Of a DNA stretch of 61,761 nucleotides, positions 43,134-52,601 are shown piece after piece. Numbering within the stretch: position 1 is the stretch's first letter; each line of letters begins with the position of its first letter. The translations under genes were made by a program, and so were the position numbers. Below the pieces are notes generated by a model. It searched no databases. It was not told where the DNA came from and saw nothing but the letters and a program-made list of their open reading frames with translations. This DNA comes from Betaproteobacteria bacterium (GTDB taxonomy: Bacteria; Pseudomonadota; Gammaproteobacteria; Burkholderiales; SG8-39), in contig SCTX01000010.1 of assembly GCA_004298385.1 (NCBI GenBank), forward strand, positions 1 through 61,761, written 5' to 3'.

Positions 43134-46100
43134 ACATCGCCGAGCTGTTTGTCCGGCGCCCGGTCATGACCGTCCTGGTCATGGCCGCGATCGTGATCTT
43201 CGGACTCGCGGGCTTCCGCCTGCTGCCGGTGAGCCAGTTGCCCAACATCGATTTCCCGACGATACAGGTCACGGCGCAACTGCCCGGGGCCAGCCCCGAG
43301 ACCATGGCCTCGGCCGTAGCCACTCCGCTGGAGAAGCAGTTCTCGACCATCGCCGGCATCGACACCATGACCTCGATCAGCGGCCAGGGAACCACGTCGA
43401 TCACCATTCAGTTCGCGCTCGACCGCGACATCGACGCCGCCGCCCAGGACGTCAACTCGGCCATCGCCTCCGCCGCGCGGCAATTGCCGGCAACGATGCC
43501 GGCGCCGCCGTCCTTCCGCAAGGTCAATCCAGCGGACTTCCCGGTCTATTACCTCGCGCTGACCTCGGACGTGCTGCCGCTGTCGACGGTCAACGAATAC
43601 GCCGAAACCTTTCTCGCGCAGCGCATCTCCACCATCAGCGGCGTGGCCCAGGTGCAGGTGTTCGGGCAGCAGAAATACGCGGTACGCGTGCAGGTTGACC
43701 CGAACCAGCTCGCCGCTCGCGGCGTCGGCATCAACGAGGTCGAGCAGGCCATCGCCCAGGCCAACGTCAACCTGCCCACCGGCACGCTCTATGGCAAGGA
43801 CCGCATGTTCGCGGTGCAGGCCACCGGGCAACTCTATGACGCGACCGCGTTCCGCCCGATCATCGTGGCCTATCGCAACGGCTCGCCGATACGTTTGAAC
43901 GAACTCGGGCGGGTCATCGATTCGGTGCAAAGCGACAAGATCGCCGCCTGGTTCAAGGGCAAACGCGGCATCGTGCTCGCGATCCAGCGCCAGCCGGGCA
44001 CCAACACCATCGAGGTGGTGGATTCGATCAAGAAACTGCTGCCGACTTTCCGCGCCGAGGTGCCGGCGGGGATCGACATCAATATCCTGTATGACCGCTC
44101 GGTCACCATCCGCGGCTCGGTCCAAGAGGTCGAATTCACGCTGCTGCTGTCGCTCGCGCTGGTGGTCATGGTGATATTCATATTCCTGCGCAACATCCCG
44201 GCGACCATCATTCCGAGCGTGGCCCTGCCCCTGTCCATCATCGGCACCTTCGCCGCGATGTACCTGTTCGGCCACAGCCTGGACAATATATCGCTGATGG
44301 CGCTCACGCTCTCGGTCGGCTTCGTCGTCGACGATGCCATCGTGATGCTGGAGAACATCACCCGCCACGTCGAGATGGGCAAGAGCCGCTGGCAGGCGAC
44401 CCTCGACGGCTCCAAGGAAATCGGCTTTACCATCGTGTCGATGACGATTTCCCTGATCGCGGTATTCATTCCGGTGCTGTTCATGGGCGGCATACTCGGC
44501 CGGCTGCTGCACGAGTTTGCGGTCGTGATCATGGTCGCCGTGCTGATCTCTGGCTTCGTCTCGCTCACGCTCACGCCGATGATGTGCAGCCGCATCCTGA
44601 AGCCCCACTCCGCGGAGACGCACGGGCGCATGTTCATGCTGTTCGAGCGCGGTTTCGATTCGGTCAAGGAAGCTTACGCCTACACCCTGCGCTGGACGCT
44701 CAAGCACCGGCGATTCACCCTGGCGGTGTTCCTTTCCATCATCGTCGTCACCGGATTCCTGTTCACCAAGATGCCCAAGGGCTTCCTGCCGAGCGAGGAT
44801 TCGGGGCAGTTGTTCTGCTTCACCGAGGCCCCTCAGGACATTTCCTTCGAAGCCATGGCCGGGCTGCAGACCCAGGTTGCCGAGATCATCCGCCAGGATC
44901 CCAACGTCGAAGCGGTGATGTCCTTCATCGGCGCGAGCGGCTTCAATCCCGCGCTCAACGTCGGCCGCATCACCATCACCCTCAAGCCGCGCAAGGAGCG
45001 CAAGTCTGCCGAGGAGGTGATCCGCGGGCTGCGGCCGAAGATCAACACCGTGCTCGGCATCAAGGCCTTCATGCAGAACGTGCCGGCGATCCGCATCGGC
45101 GGGCAGCTTACCAAGAGCCCATATCAATATGTGCTGCAAGGCGCAAACACCGAGGAGCTGTACCACTGGGTGCCGATCATCGAGGCGAAGCTGAAAACCT
45201 TGACCACGCTGATCGACGTGGGCAGCGATCTGCAGATCACGCGCCCGCAGGTGACCGTGGAAATCGACCGCGAAAAAGCCTCGGCGCTCGGGGTCAGCGT
45301 GCAGCAGATCGAACTCGCGCTGAACAACGCCTACGGCGAGCGCCAGGTTTCGACCATTTACACCGCCACCAACCAGTATTGGGTGATCCTGGAGCTCGAG
45401 CCGCGCTTCCAGACCGACCCATCGGTGCTGCCGATGCTCTACGTGCGCGCCTCGACCGGGGCGCTGGTGCCGCTCTCCGCTCTGGCCAAGCTCAGCTACG
45501 GCGTCGGCCCGCTCTCGGTCAGCCACCTCGGCCAGTTGCCCTCGGTTACCTTTTCCTTCGATCTGCGGCCGGGCGTCGCGCTATCGCAGGCAATCACCGA
45601 AATCAACCAAGCCACGCGCGAACTGCAGGTGCCGCCCACGCTCAACACCACTTTCCAGGGCACGGCGCAGGCGTTCCAGGCCTCGCTCCAGGGCATGGGC
45701 CTGCTGCTGCTGCTGGCCATCGTGGTGATCTACCTGGTGCTCGGGATCCTGTACGAGAGCTTCGTTCATCCGCTTACGATCTTGTCGGGCTTGCCGACCG
45801 CCGCCCTCGGCGCGCTGCTGACGCTGCTGCTATTCGGCATCGAACTCAACATGTACGCCTTCGTCGGCATGATCATGCTGATCGGCATCGTCAAGAAGAA
45901 CGCGATCATGATGATCGACTTCGCCATCGAGGCGCAGAGAAAGGAAGGCAAGACCCCCGCCGACGCCATGTACGAGGCCTGCATCGTGCGTTTCCGGCCG
46001 ATCATGATGACCACCATGGCGGCGTTGATGGGCAGCTTGCCGATCGCACTGTCCATCGGCGCCGGCGGCGATGCGCGTATGCCTCTGGGATTGGCCGTGG

Positions 46101-46240
46101 TCGGCGGCCTGGCCGTGTCGCAGGTGCTGACGCTCTATATCACGCCGGTGATCTACCTTTATTTCGAGCACCTGCAGGAGTGGCTGACGCGGCGGCGCGG
46201 CGCGCCTGCCAAAGCAAGGCTCGGCGCGGCCGACTTATAA
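43130..46240 (+). CDS. RND multidrug efflux permease (HAE1 family, MdtB/MdtC-like)
   Basis: 1036 residues from the GTG at 43130, chosen because [20 protein letters not shown] is the standard RND N-terminus; the open frame upstream is the adaptor gene read out of phase. Twelve membrane helices and two large periplasmic loops are expected. Helix 4 shows the proton-relay signature [20 protein letters not shown] with two adjacent Asp, and the later [20 protein letters not shown] and [15 protein letters not shown] are typical. It exports drugs or other amphiphiles using the proton gradient. Only one pump gene is present, unlike the MdtB-MdtC tandem. Confidence 0.93.
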   Translation: MNIAELFVRRPVMTVLVMAAIVIFGLAGFRLLPVSQLPNIDFPTIQVTAQLPGASPETMASAVATPLEKQFSTIAGIDTMTSISGQGTTSITIQFALDRDIDAAAQDVNSAIASAARQLPATMPAPPSFRKVNPADFPVYYLALTSDVLPLSTVNEYAETFLAQRISTISGVAQVQVFGQQKYAVRVQVDPNQLAARGVGINEVEQAIAQANVNLPTGTLYGKDRMFAVQATGQLYDATAFRPIIVAYRNGSPIRLNELGRVIDSVQSDKIAAWFKGKRGIVLAIQRQPGTNTIEVVDSIKKLLPTFRAEVPAGIDINILYDRSVTIRGSVQEVEFTLLLSLALVVMVIFIFLRNIPATIIPSVALPLSIIGTFAAMYLFGHSLDNISLMALTLSVGFVVDDAIVMLENITRHVEMGKSRWQATLDGSKEIGFTIVSMTISLIAVFIPVLFMGGILGRLLHEFAVVIMVAVLISGFVSLTLTPMMCSRILKPHSAETHGRMFMLFERGFDSVKEAYAYTLRWTLKHRRFTLAVFLSIIVVTGFLFTKMPKGFLPSEDSGQLFCFTEAPQDISFEAMAGLQTQVAEIIRQDPNVEAVMSFIGASGFNPALNVGRITITLKPRKERKSAEEVIRGLRPKINTVLGIKAFMQNVPAIRIGGQLTKSPYQYVLQGANTEELYHWVPIIEAKLKTLTTLIDVGSDLQITRPQVTVEIDREKASALGVSVQQIELALNNAYGERQVSTIYTATNQYWVILELEPRFQTDPSVLPMLYVRASTGALVPLSALAKLSYGVGPLSVSHLGQLPSVTFSFDLRPGVALSQAITEINQATRELQVPPTLNTTFQGTAQAFQASLQGMGLLLLLAIVVIYLVLGILYESFVHPLTILSGLPTAALGALLTLLLFGIELNMYAFVGMIMLIGIVKKNAIMMIDFAIEAQRKEGKTPADAMYEACIVRFRPIMMTTMAALMGSLPIALSIGAGGDARMPLGLAVVGGLAVSQVLTLYITPVIYLYFEHLQEWLTRRRGAPAKARLGAADL

Positions 46241-46246
46241 CAGGCC

Positions 46247-46993
46247 CTAAGGATTGAGCTGGCGGTAGACGACCGTGGCGATTGCCAGAAGGCTCGCGCG
46301 GTCCATCTCCCCGGACAAGGCGTAGCCGAGTTTTCCGTCGATCCAATAGAACACGGCGACCTTGTCTTCCTGACTAAAACGGAAGGCGGTGTCACGCGGC
46401 TCGGCGTCGCTGAGGGATACGTACAGCGTGATCCGCTGGCCCATCGCGTCCTGATACATGAACTGCGCCACCGGCCCCTTGCCGCCGGGCAATAGCCGCC
46501 CGCCCACCAAATCGAAGCCCCGCTGCTTCAGCACCGGCGCTTTAAGCTCATGCCCTAGGCGCTTGGACAGCCACTTCACCAGGTGATCCTGCTGATCGGC
46601 GCCGACTTCGACCGGGTGCCGCACTTCGGGGGCATACACTGCGTATGCGACTGCGGCCCGACGCGGCAGTGCCGCGGCCTCCACAAACCGATCAGTTCGG
46701 TAGGACTGCGACATCCAACCCAGCCCGAAGCCGAGGCCCATCGCCCCCGCGGCAAGCGCGTAATACGGCCAGCGCCCCCGCAACGCTCGCGCCGCGAGCA
46801 GCCGCTGCGGCACCGGCTCATTCAGCACCGGGCTGTAAAGCGCCCGCAGCGCTTCGTTTTGCTCGCGCCAGACGCGCACGCTTTCGGTCGCCGCCGAGTC
46901 GTGCGCCAGACGAGCTTCCACCTGAACGCGGCGCGCGTCATCCAGTTGTCCGTCGGTGTAAGCGTGCAGATCGGTTACGCTGAGATCGCTCAT
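46247..46993 (-). CDS. Anti-sigma factor, membrane-anchored
   Basis: 248 residues: an N-terminal helical domain, LHAYTDGQLDDARRVQVEAR, resembling the zf-HC2/RsiW anti-sigma domain but without the zinc Cys pair. One membrane helix follows (WPYYALAAGAMGLGFGLGW, about 75-93), then a periplasmic beta-rich domain. The start overlaps the upstream sigma gene stop by 4 bases, the usual sigma/anti-sigma coupling. It probably holds the sigma factor at the membrane until an envelope signal arrives. The signal is unknown. Confidence 0.78.
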   Translation of the reverse strand: MSDLSVTDLHAYTDGQLDDARRVQVEARLAHDSAATESVRVWREQNEALRALYSPVLNEPVPQRLLAARALRGRWPYYALAAGAMGLGFGLGWMSQSYRTDRFVEAAALPRRAAVAYAVYAPEVRHPVEVGADQQDHLVKWLSKRLGHELKAPVLKQRGFDLVGGRLLPGGKGPVAQFMYQDAMGQRITLYVSLSDAEPRDTAFRFSQEDKVAVFYWIDGKLGYALSGEMDRASLLAIATVVYRQLNP

Positions 46994-47484
46994 TTCACTA
47001 CTTTAAGATTTGTCGCCGTGGCGGCGCCCGACATCAAGGCGCGCAGGCGCTCGCGCCCGCGTGACAAGCGCGACATCACCGTACCGACCGGAATGCTCAG
47101 TACCTTGCTCACCTCGGCATAAGTCAGTTGCTCCAGCGCCACCAACAGCAGCACTTCGCGCTGCCCTGCAGGCAGCAGCGTCAGCGCCGCGTCCAGGTCG
47201 CGCAATTCCAGCGGGTCGGACTGCGGCGCGCTCTGCAGCCCTTCTTCGACGCCATCGTCGAGAGCCAGTTCGCGCCGCGCCTTCAGTTGATTGATGAACA
47301 CGTTATGCATGATGGTGAACAGCCAGGCGCGCAAATCGCTTCCGCGCCGCCACAAATAGAATTTGGCCAGCGCCCGCTCGAGCGTGTCCTGCACCAGGTC
47401 ATCGGCTCGGTGGTTGTCCCCCGCTAGGGCGCGCGCATAGCGCCGCAAGCGTGGGATGTGCGCGACGATCTCTGCACTCTCCAT
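46990..47484 (-). CDS. ECF-family RNA polymerase sigma factor
   Basis: 164 residues from ATG 47484; a GTG two codons upstream is an alternative. Sigma region 2 includes DLVQDTLERALAKFYLWRRG and LRAWLFTIMHNVFINQLKAR (-10 recognition). Region 4 includes LLPAGQREVLLLVALEQLTY and a helix-turn-helix, EVSKVLSIPVGTVMSRLSRG (-35 recognition). It is in an operon with the anti-sigma gene downstream. No ECF-type promoter could be recognised upstream. Targets are unknown; envelope or oxidative stress is typical for this pair. Confidence 0.9.
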   Translation of the reverse strand: MESAEIVAHIPRLRRYARALAGDNHRADDLVQDTLERALAKFYLWRRGSDLRAWLFTIMHNVFINQLKARRELALDDGVEEGLQSAPQSDPLELRDLDAALTLLPAGQREVLLLVALEQLTYAEVSKVLSIPVGTVMSRLSRGRERLRALMSGAATATNLKVVK

Positions 47485-47710
47485 TAGCACATCATAGCAA
47501 TGCCATGCTTATCGCGTGATGACAGGAAAAAAATCGGGGGCTGCCCAGGATTAAACAGCGGGGCAGATGAATTTATTCCAGCGCCGGCAAGATTCGGCCG
47601 GGCCCAGCACGATAAGGTCGCGATGATGCTCATCGATAGGCGCAGACCGTCGATGAACTCGATCCATCCCGCACCAGGCGCAGACCGTCCACGATCGGCT
47701 TCCACAAATG

Positions 47711-47731
47711 AAAAAGAGGGCTTGCGCCCCC
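47711..47731 (-). terminator. Terminator of the cytochrome c4 gene
   Basis: GAGGGC-ttgc-GCCCCC forms a GC-rich stem with a 4-nt loop. On the minus strand it is followed by TCTTTTTC, 21-40 bases after the stop of the gene at 47752. Confidence 0.65.
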
Positions 47732-47751
47732 TGCTTGCAGCCGGTATTACG

Positions 47752-48378
47752 CTAACGCAGGCCGGCGATGTAATCCGCGACTCCCTGGATTTCACGGTCG
47801 GAGAGTTTCTCCGCCACGCCGCGCATGGCGTTGTTGGGATCGTTGGCGCGCTCGCCGGCCCGGAAAGCCTTTAGCTGAGTCTCAGTGTACTCGGCGTGCT
47901 GACCGGCCAGGCGCGGATACTGCGCCGGCATGCCGGCGCCGTTCGGCCCGTGACAGGAAGCGCAGGCGGCGACGCCTTTACCGGCGACGCCGCCGCGGTA
48001 AATTTTTTGCCCCAACGCGACCAAATCCTTGCTCTTCGCCGTGCCGGATTTGGCCGTCTGGTCGGCGTAATAAGCAGCGAGGTTGCGCATGGCCTCGGGC
48101 GACAGGCTCGCCACCATACCCGCCATTAGCGGGTTATCGCGTTCGGCTTTCTTGCCTGCCGCCGCTTTGAAGTTTACGAGCTGCTTATGCAAGTACTCGG
48201 GAATCTGGCCGGCCAGCTTGGGATTGACCGCGATCTGGCTGTTGCCGTCTGCTCCATGGCAGGCGGCGCAAGTCTGATTGGCAATAGCTTGCCCTTTGGC
48301 GGCATCCCCTTTGAACGGCGGCTCGGCCGCTGCTGCCAGAGCCGGTAGCATAGCGGCGAGCGCCATGATGCGTTTCAT
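47752..48378 (-). CDS. Di-heme cytochrome c4
   Basis: 208 residues from the ATG of MKRIMALAAML; the longer frame upstream runs across the promoter. The signal peptide is cleaved near AAAAEPP. Two similar class I cytochrome domains carry one heme site each: CAACHGADG (about 36-44) and CASCHGPNG (about 138-146). Likely axial Met residues lie in NPLMAGMVA and NAMRGVAEKLS. It is a periplasmic electron carrier, often feeding terminal oxidases. It is divergent from ysxC, an arrangement common in betaproteobacteria. Confidence 0.92.
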   Translation of the reverse strand: MKRIMALAAMLPALAAAAEPPFKGDAAKGQAIANQTCAACHGADGNSQIAVNPKLAGQIPEYLHKQLVNFKAAAGKKAERDNPLMAGMVASLSPEAMRNLAAYYADQTAKSGTAKSKDLVALGQKIYRGGVAGKGVAACASCHGPNGAGMPAQYPRLAGQHAEYTETQLKAFRAGERANDPNNAMRGVAEKLSDREIQGVADYIAGLR

Positions 48379-48456
48379 GCTTGTGCTCCTCGAAGCAGGA
48401 TATATCGGAAAAGCTGATATTCTATCCGACTTTCCGGCATTTGGGCCTGCACTGCC

Positions 48457-49080
48457 ATGTCGTTGTTCCGCGGCGCCAGCTTCTACATCACCGCACACCA
48501 TCTCGGCGATCTGCCGCCGCCGCTAGGCCCGGAGATTGCCTTCGCCGGACGCTCCAACGCGGGAAAATCCAGCGCCATCAACACGCTCGTCGACCATAAC
48601 CGCCTGGCTTTCGTCAGCAAGACGCCGGGGCGCACTCAGCAGATCAATTTTTTCAGCCTGCGCGGCGGTGCTTTCCTGGTCGACCTGCCCGGCTATGGCT
48701 ACGCCAAGGTCCAGCGCAAGCTGCGCGCGCATTGGGAGCAACTGCTCTCTACCTATCTGCGGACCCGCGGTTCGCTGTTCGGGATGGTGTTGATCATGGA
48801 TGCACGCCATCCGCTCACGCCGCTCGACCGGCAGATGCTGAACTGGTTCGCGTCGACGGGCAAGCCGGTACACGTGCTATTGTCCAAGTCGGACAAACTC
48901 TCGCGGCAGGAAGGGCAAACGACACTGCGTGAAGTGCGCGCCGAGTTGTTGAAGTACGCAAACAATTATACGGCGCAACTTTTTTCCAGTTCGAAAAAGC
49001 AAGGCATGGAAGAAACAGAAGTAATGATCGGGAACTGGTTGGGCATCAAGCACGAAAACACAAAAAAAGCCCCCGGCTAA
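48457..49080 (+). CDS. engB: Ribosome biogenesis GTP-binding protein YsxC/EngB
   Basis: A 207-residue GTPase needed for assembly of the large ribosomal subunit. G1 GRSNAGKSS (about 31-39), G3 DLPGYG, G4 LSKSDKL and the G5-like SSSKKQG are all present. The start [20 protein letters not shown] fits the family. The end of the gene overlaps a long GC-rich inverted repeat. hemB follows on the same strand after about 180 bases of structured leader. Confidence 0.96.
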   Translation: MSLFRGASFYITAHHLGDLPPPLGPEIAFAGRSNAGKSSAINTLVDHNRLAFVSKTPGRTQQINFFSLRGGAFLVDLPGYGYAKVQRKLRAHWEQLLSTYLRTRGSLFGMVLIMDARHPLTPLDRQMLNWFASTGKPVHVLLSKSDKLSRQEGQTTLREVRAELLKYANNYTAQLFSSSKKQGMEETEVMIGNWLGIKHENTKKAPG

Positions 49081-49099
49081 GGGGGATAAGACCGGGGGC
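49069..49099 (-). terminator. GC hairpin over the engB stop, with its U-tract on the minus strand
   Basis: GCCCCCGG (49069-49076) and CCGGGGGC (49092-49099) are perfectly complementary with a 15-nt loop containing the engB stop. On the minus strand the stem is followed by a run of seven T (from CAAAAAAAGC). It would therefore terminate minus-strand transcripts best and would only be a hairpin for plus-strand ones. Confidence 0.5.
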
Positions 49100-49105
49100 A
49101 AGAAC

Positions 49106-49149
49106 GCCTTAAACAGAATTAAGGCACCCGCTCAGGGAGGAGAAGCGGG
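49106..49149 (+). ncRNA. hemB-leader small RNA with Shine-Dalgarno-like loop (Beta-toxic-sRNA-like)
   Basis: Two tandem perfect hairpins lie here. GCCTTAA-acagaa-TTAAGGC is at 49106-49125. CCCGCT-CAGGGAGGAGA-AGCGGG is at 49127-49149, and its 11-nt loop displays an extended Shine-Dalgarno-like sequence. Both lie upstream of hemB. From memory, a conserved betaproteobacterial small RNA next to hemB is toxic when overexpressed, and its exposed ribosome-binding-site mimic is thought to engage the 16S 3' end. Position, size and the loop fit that family. A less regular hairpin (TGAC-tgtg-GTCA) follows. Exact ends are unknown. Confidence 0.65.
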
Positions 49150-49175
49150 AGATGACTGTGGTCACCTATCTTTAG

Positions 49176-50270
<1,095 letters not shown>

Positions 50271-50372
50271 AACCGGAAGCCGCGACGCAGGGACACAACA
50301 CAAAGGACCCGTTACCTAATCATATTTTTTCGGTGGCGGCCTTTTACTCTTATCCGCGGCCCGAAGAGCTCA

Positions 50373-51209
50373 CTAGCCGAAGATAATCGCCACGCCGTGC
50401 GCTTCCGCCGCGCCGACCGCAACCGAGCCGTCGGGCATGCGCATTGGATGCAGCCCCGCCGCGCGTATGGTTCGCTGCGCCATATCGCGATCGGCGACGC
50501 GAATGAATAGCGCCGCCATGCAGGGCCGGTGACGCGCGCTGATCCATACCCCGGGCAGCCGTTTCGCCAGTGCGCGTTCGCCGACAACGGCGATGGGCGT
50601 GTCGCCGGTATTAATCAGCAGTCCTTCGTATATGACCCGGGCCTTCACGTCGAACAAACGTTCGTAGGCTGCAGCGGTCGCGGCTACGTCATTGCTGAGG
50701 ATCGCCAGCGCGGCCAGACCGGTCGCCGTATTCGCATGCGTCTGATACTCGGGGCGCCACACCACATCGCGGGTGAAATGCTGGCACAGAAACACTTGCC
50801 CGCCCGGGGTCTGCTCCAGGCCCAACTGGGTGATGCGAAACGAAGCGTTCTTCGTGCCCTCCGGCAGTTGCACCGGGCGTGAGAAATCGACCGGCTCGGA
50901 AGGGGCAAGCGCCGCCGCGGTGAGTTCGCCGTAGGCACCCCGCGCATTGTCCGTCTTGAGCGCGACCGCCGCCAAGCCGTCACCGACGCGGGCAAAGTCG
51001 TAGTAATACTCGCGGCCCGGCAGACGTTGCGGCACCATCAGCAGCTCGAAATAATCCTGACCGAACATGACGCAGTGGTTGCGTGACCCCAGCGTATGAT
51101 GGCCGCGAGGGGTGAGGGTGAAACCCATGCGCCTAAAAGTGTCCTGGGTTGAATCCAGGTCGCGCGTGGTGATTACTACGTGGTCTATGCCATTGACGTG
51201 TTTTCTCAC
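50373..51209 (-). CDS. VOC/glyoxalase-like domain protein
   Basis: 278 residues, starting at a GTG (residues VRKHVNGIDHVVITTRDLD). Two vicinal-oxygen-chelate modules are visible: the first from HVVITTRDLDSTQDTFRRMG with HCVMFGQDYFELL, the second from ALAILSNDVAATAAAYERLF ending in a GVAIIFG strand. His and Glu at the expected metal positions suggest a divalent-metal enzyme or binding protein of the glyoxalase-like group. Substrate unknown. Divergent from the quinone oxidoreductase gene. Confidence 0.75.
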   Translation of the reverse strand: MRKHVNGIDHVVITTRDLDSTQDTFRRMGFTLTPRGHHTLGSRNHCVMFGQDYFELLMVPQRLPGREYYYDFARVGDGLAAVALKTDNARGAYGELTAAALAPSEPVDFSRPVQLPEGTKNASFRITQLGLEQTPGGQVFLCQHFTRDVVWRPEYQTHANTATGLAALAILSNDVAATAAAYERLFDVKARVIYEGLLINTGDTPIAVVGERALAKRLPGVWISARHRPCMAALFIRVADRDMAQRTIRAAGLHPMRMPDGSVAVGAAEAHGVAIIFG

Positions 51210-51375
51210 CGTCTTGTTCTCTTATTTTGCGGACGCGCCATTATAATTGCGTTGGCGCCCGTTGCAGAGAGTGGGGTGTGCTTTGAGCCCAACTTCCATA
51301 AGGTTTGTTTGATTAGTAAGCACTTCCTGTCGCGAAAAGTGGCTCTATATATTGATTTCAACAGGAGTATTACTC

Positions 51376-52359
51376 ATGCTTTACATAGACTACGGAAGAG
51401 GCGGTCCAGCTGAGGTAATGAAACTGGCCGAAAGACCCGTCCCGCAGCCGCAGGCGGGCGAAGTCGTTGTCGAAGTCCGCTACGCCGGCGTCAACCGCCC
51501 CGACGTATTGCAGCGCTCAGGCCTTTATCCGCCGCCGCCGGGGGCCTCACCCACCCTAGGGCTGGAAGTCGCCGGCCGCGTCAGCGCCGTCGCATCGGAT
51601 GTGACGCAGTGGAAAGCAGGCGACCTGGTATGCGCGCTCACGCCGGGCGGAGGCTACGCCGAGTATTGCGCGGTGCCCGCGCCGCATTGCCTGCCCATCC
51701 CCAAGGGCCTGTCACCGCGGGAGGCGGCCGCATTGCCGGAAAATTACTACACCGTCTGGACCAATGTCTTCGACCGCGGCCGGCTGAAGGCGGGGGAGAC
51801 CTTCCTCGTGCACGGCGGCTCCAGCGGCATCGGCCTCACCGCCATCCAGTTGGCCAAGGCATTCGGCGCGACCGTCTACACTACCGTGGGCAACAAAGAC
51901 AAAGCGGAGTTCTGCCGGAAGGTGGGGGCAGACGCCGCCATCGACTACCGTGAGCAGGATTTCGCGGCCGAGATCGGCCAGCTCACAAACAAAAAAGGCG
52001 TGGACCTGATCCTCGACATGGTAGGCGGCCCTTACATAGAGAAGAACTTCAAATCGCTGGCGCTAGAGGGGCGGCTGGTGCAAATCGCCTTCCTCCAGGG
52101 GAGCAAAGTCACGCTCGATTGCATGCCGATCATGCTCAAACGGATCACCTTCACCGGATCGACTCTGCGCCCGCGCACCGTGGCGCAGAAAGCGGCGATC
52201 GCGCAGGATCTGCTAAAACAGGTCTGGCCGCTGCTGGAATCGGGCAAGGTGAAGCCGGTGATCCACGCCACGTTCCCGCTCAAGGACGCCAAGCTCGCGC
52301 ACCAACTGATGGAGTCGAGCAAGCACATCGGCAAGATCATGTTGGAGGTCAAGAAGTAG
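51376..52359 (+). CDS. NAD(P)H-quinone oxidoreductase, zinc-type alcohol dehydrogenase family (PIG3-like)
   Basis: 327 residues from ATG 51376, preceded by AGGAG. GroES-like start (MLYIDYGRGGPAEVMKLAER) with AGVNRPDVLQRSGLYPPPPG, typical of the TP53I3/PIG3 quinone oxidoreductases. The NADPH Rossmann motif is VHGGSSGIGLTAIQLAKAFG (about 144-163). The catalytic and structural zinc Cys residues of true alcohol dehydrogenases are absent. It reduces quinones by one electron or related enones. Two very long hairpins lie just downstream. Confidence 0.9.
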   Translation: MLYIDYGRGGPAEVMKLAERPVPQPQAGEVVVEVRYAGVNRPDVLQRSGLYPPPPGASPTLGLEVAGRVSAVASDVTQWKAGDLVCALTPGGGYAEYCAVPAPHCLPIPKGLSPREAAALPENYYTVWTNVFDRGRLKAGETFLVHGGSSGIGLTAIQLAKAFGATVYTTVGNKDKAEFCRKVGADAAIDYREQDFAAEIGQLTNKKGVDLILDMVGGPYIEKNFKSLALEGRLVQIAFLQGSKVTLDCMPIMLKRITFTGSTLRPRTVAQKAAIAQDLLKQVWPLLESGKVKPVIHATFPLKDAKLAHQLMESSKHIGKIMLEVKK

Positions 52360-52430
52360 GTCGCACGATGCGGGGAGGATAGCTCGAACTGCAGCGATAT
52401 GACGTGCGCGAACGGCGGCCCGTCCGCGCG

Positions 52431-52480
52431 GATCGTCAACTGCGCACGGATGAAATACCATCCATGCGCAGTTGACGATC
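52431..52480. repeat. 22-bp inverted repeat downstream of the quinone oxidoreductase gene
   Basis: The arm at 52431-52452 starts GATCGTCAACTGCGCA. The opposite arm at 52459-52480 is its reverse complement with one mismatch in 22 positions. The loop is the 6 bases AAATAC. No U-tract follows on either strand, so it is not a standard terminator. It lies 71 bases after the stop codon. Confidence 0.75.
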
Positions 52481-52517
52481 TTGTATAAAGACCAGTGCTA
52501 TCCGGGCTTTTCCTCAT

Positions 52518-52566
52518 AACCGCGTTTTCTGTACGGATCGCTTTTATCCGTACGGAAAACGCGGTT
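52518..52566. repeat. 21-bp inverted repeat downstream of dsbD
   Basis: The arm at 52518-52538 (starts AACCGCGTTTTC, ends GTACGGAT) pairs with 52546-52566 with one mismatch in 21 and a 7-nt loop. It sits 36 bases past the dsbD stop on the minus strand and could slow RNA polymerase from either side, but no U-run follows on either strand. Confidence 0.75.
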
Positions 52567-52601
52567 GGCGCGCGCAGCGCGCAATGGCCATGCGCTGGAT
52601 T

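Noticed and set aside
42950..45526. 858-residue minus-strand open frame opposite the RND pump
   Set aside because: Low-complexity H/R/D-rich antisense translation of a well-supported permease gene.
47639..47689. 13-bp direct repeat (GGCGCAGACCGTC twice, 38 bp apart) between the sigma factor and cytochrome c4 genes
   Set aside because: Only two copies, with no iteron or binding-site context; too little to call a feature.
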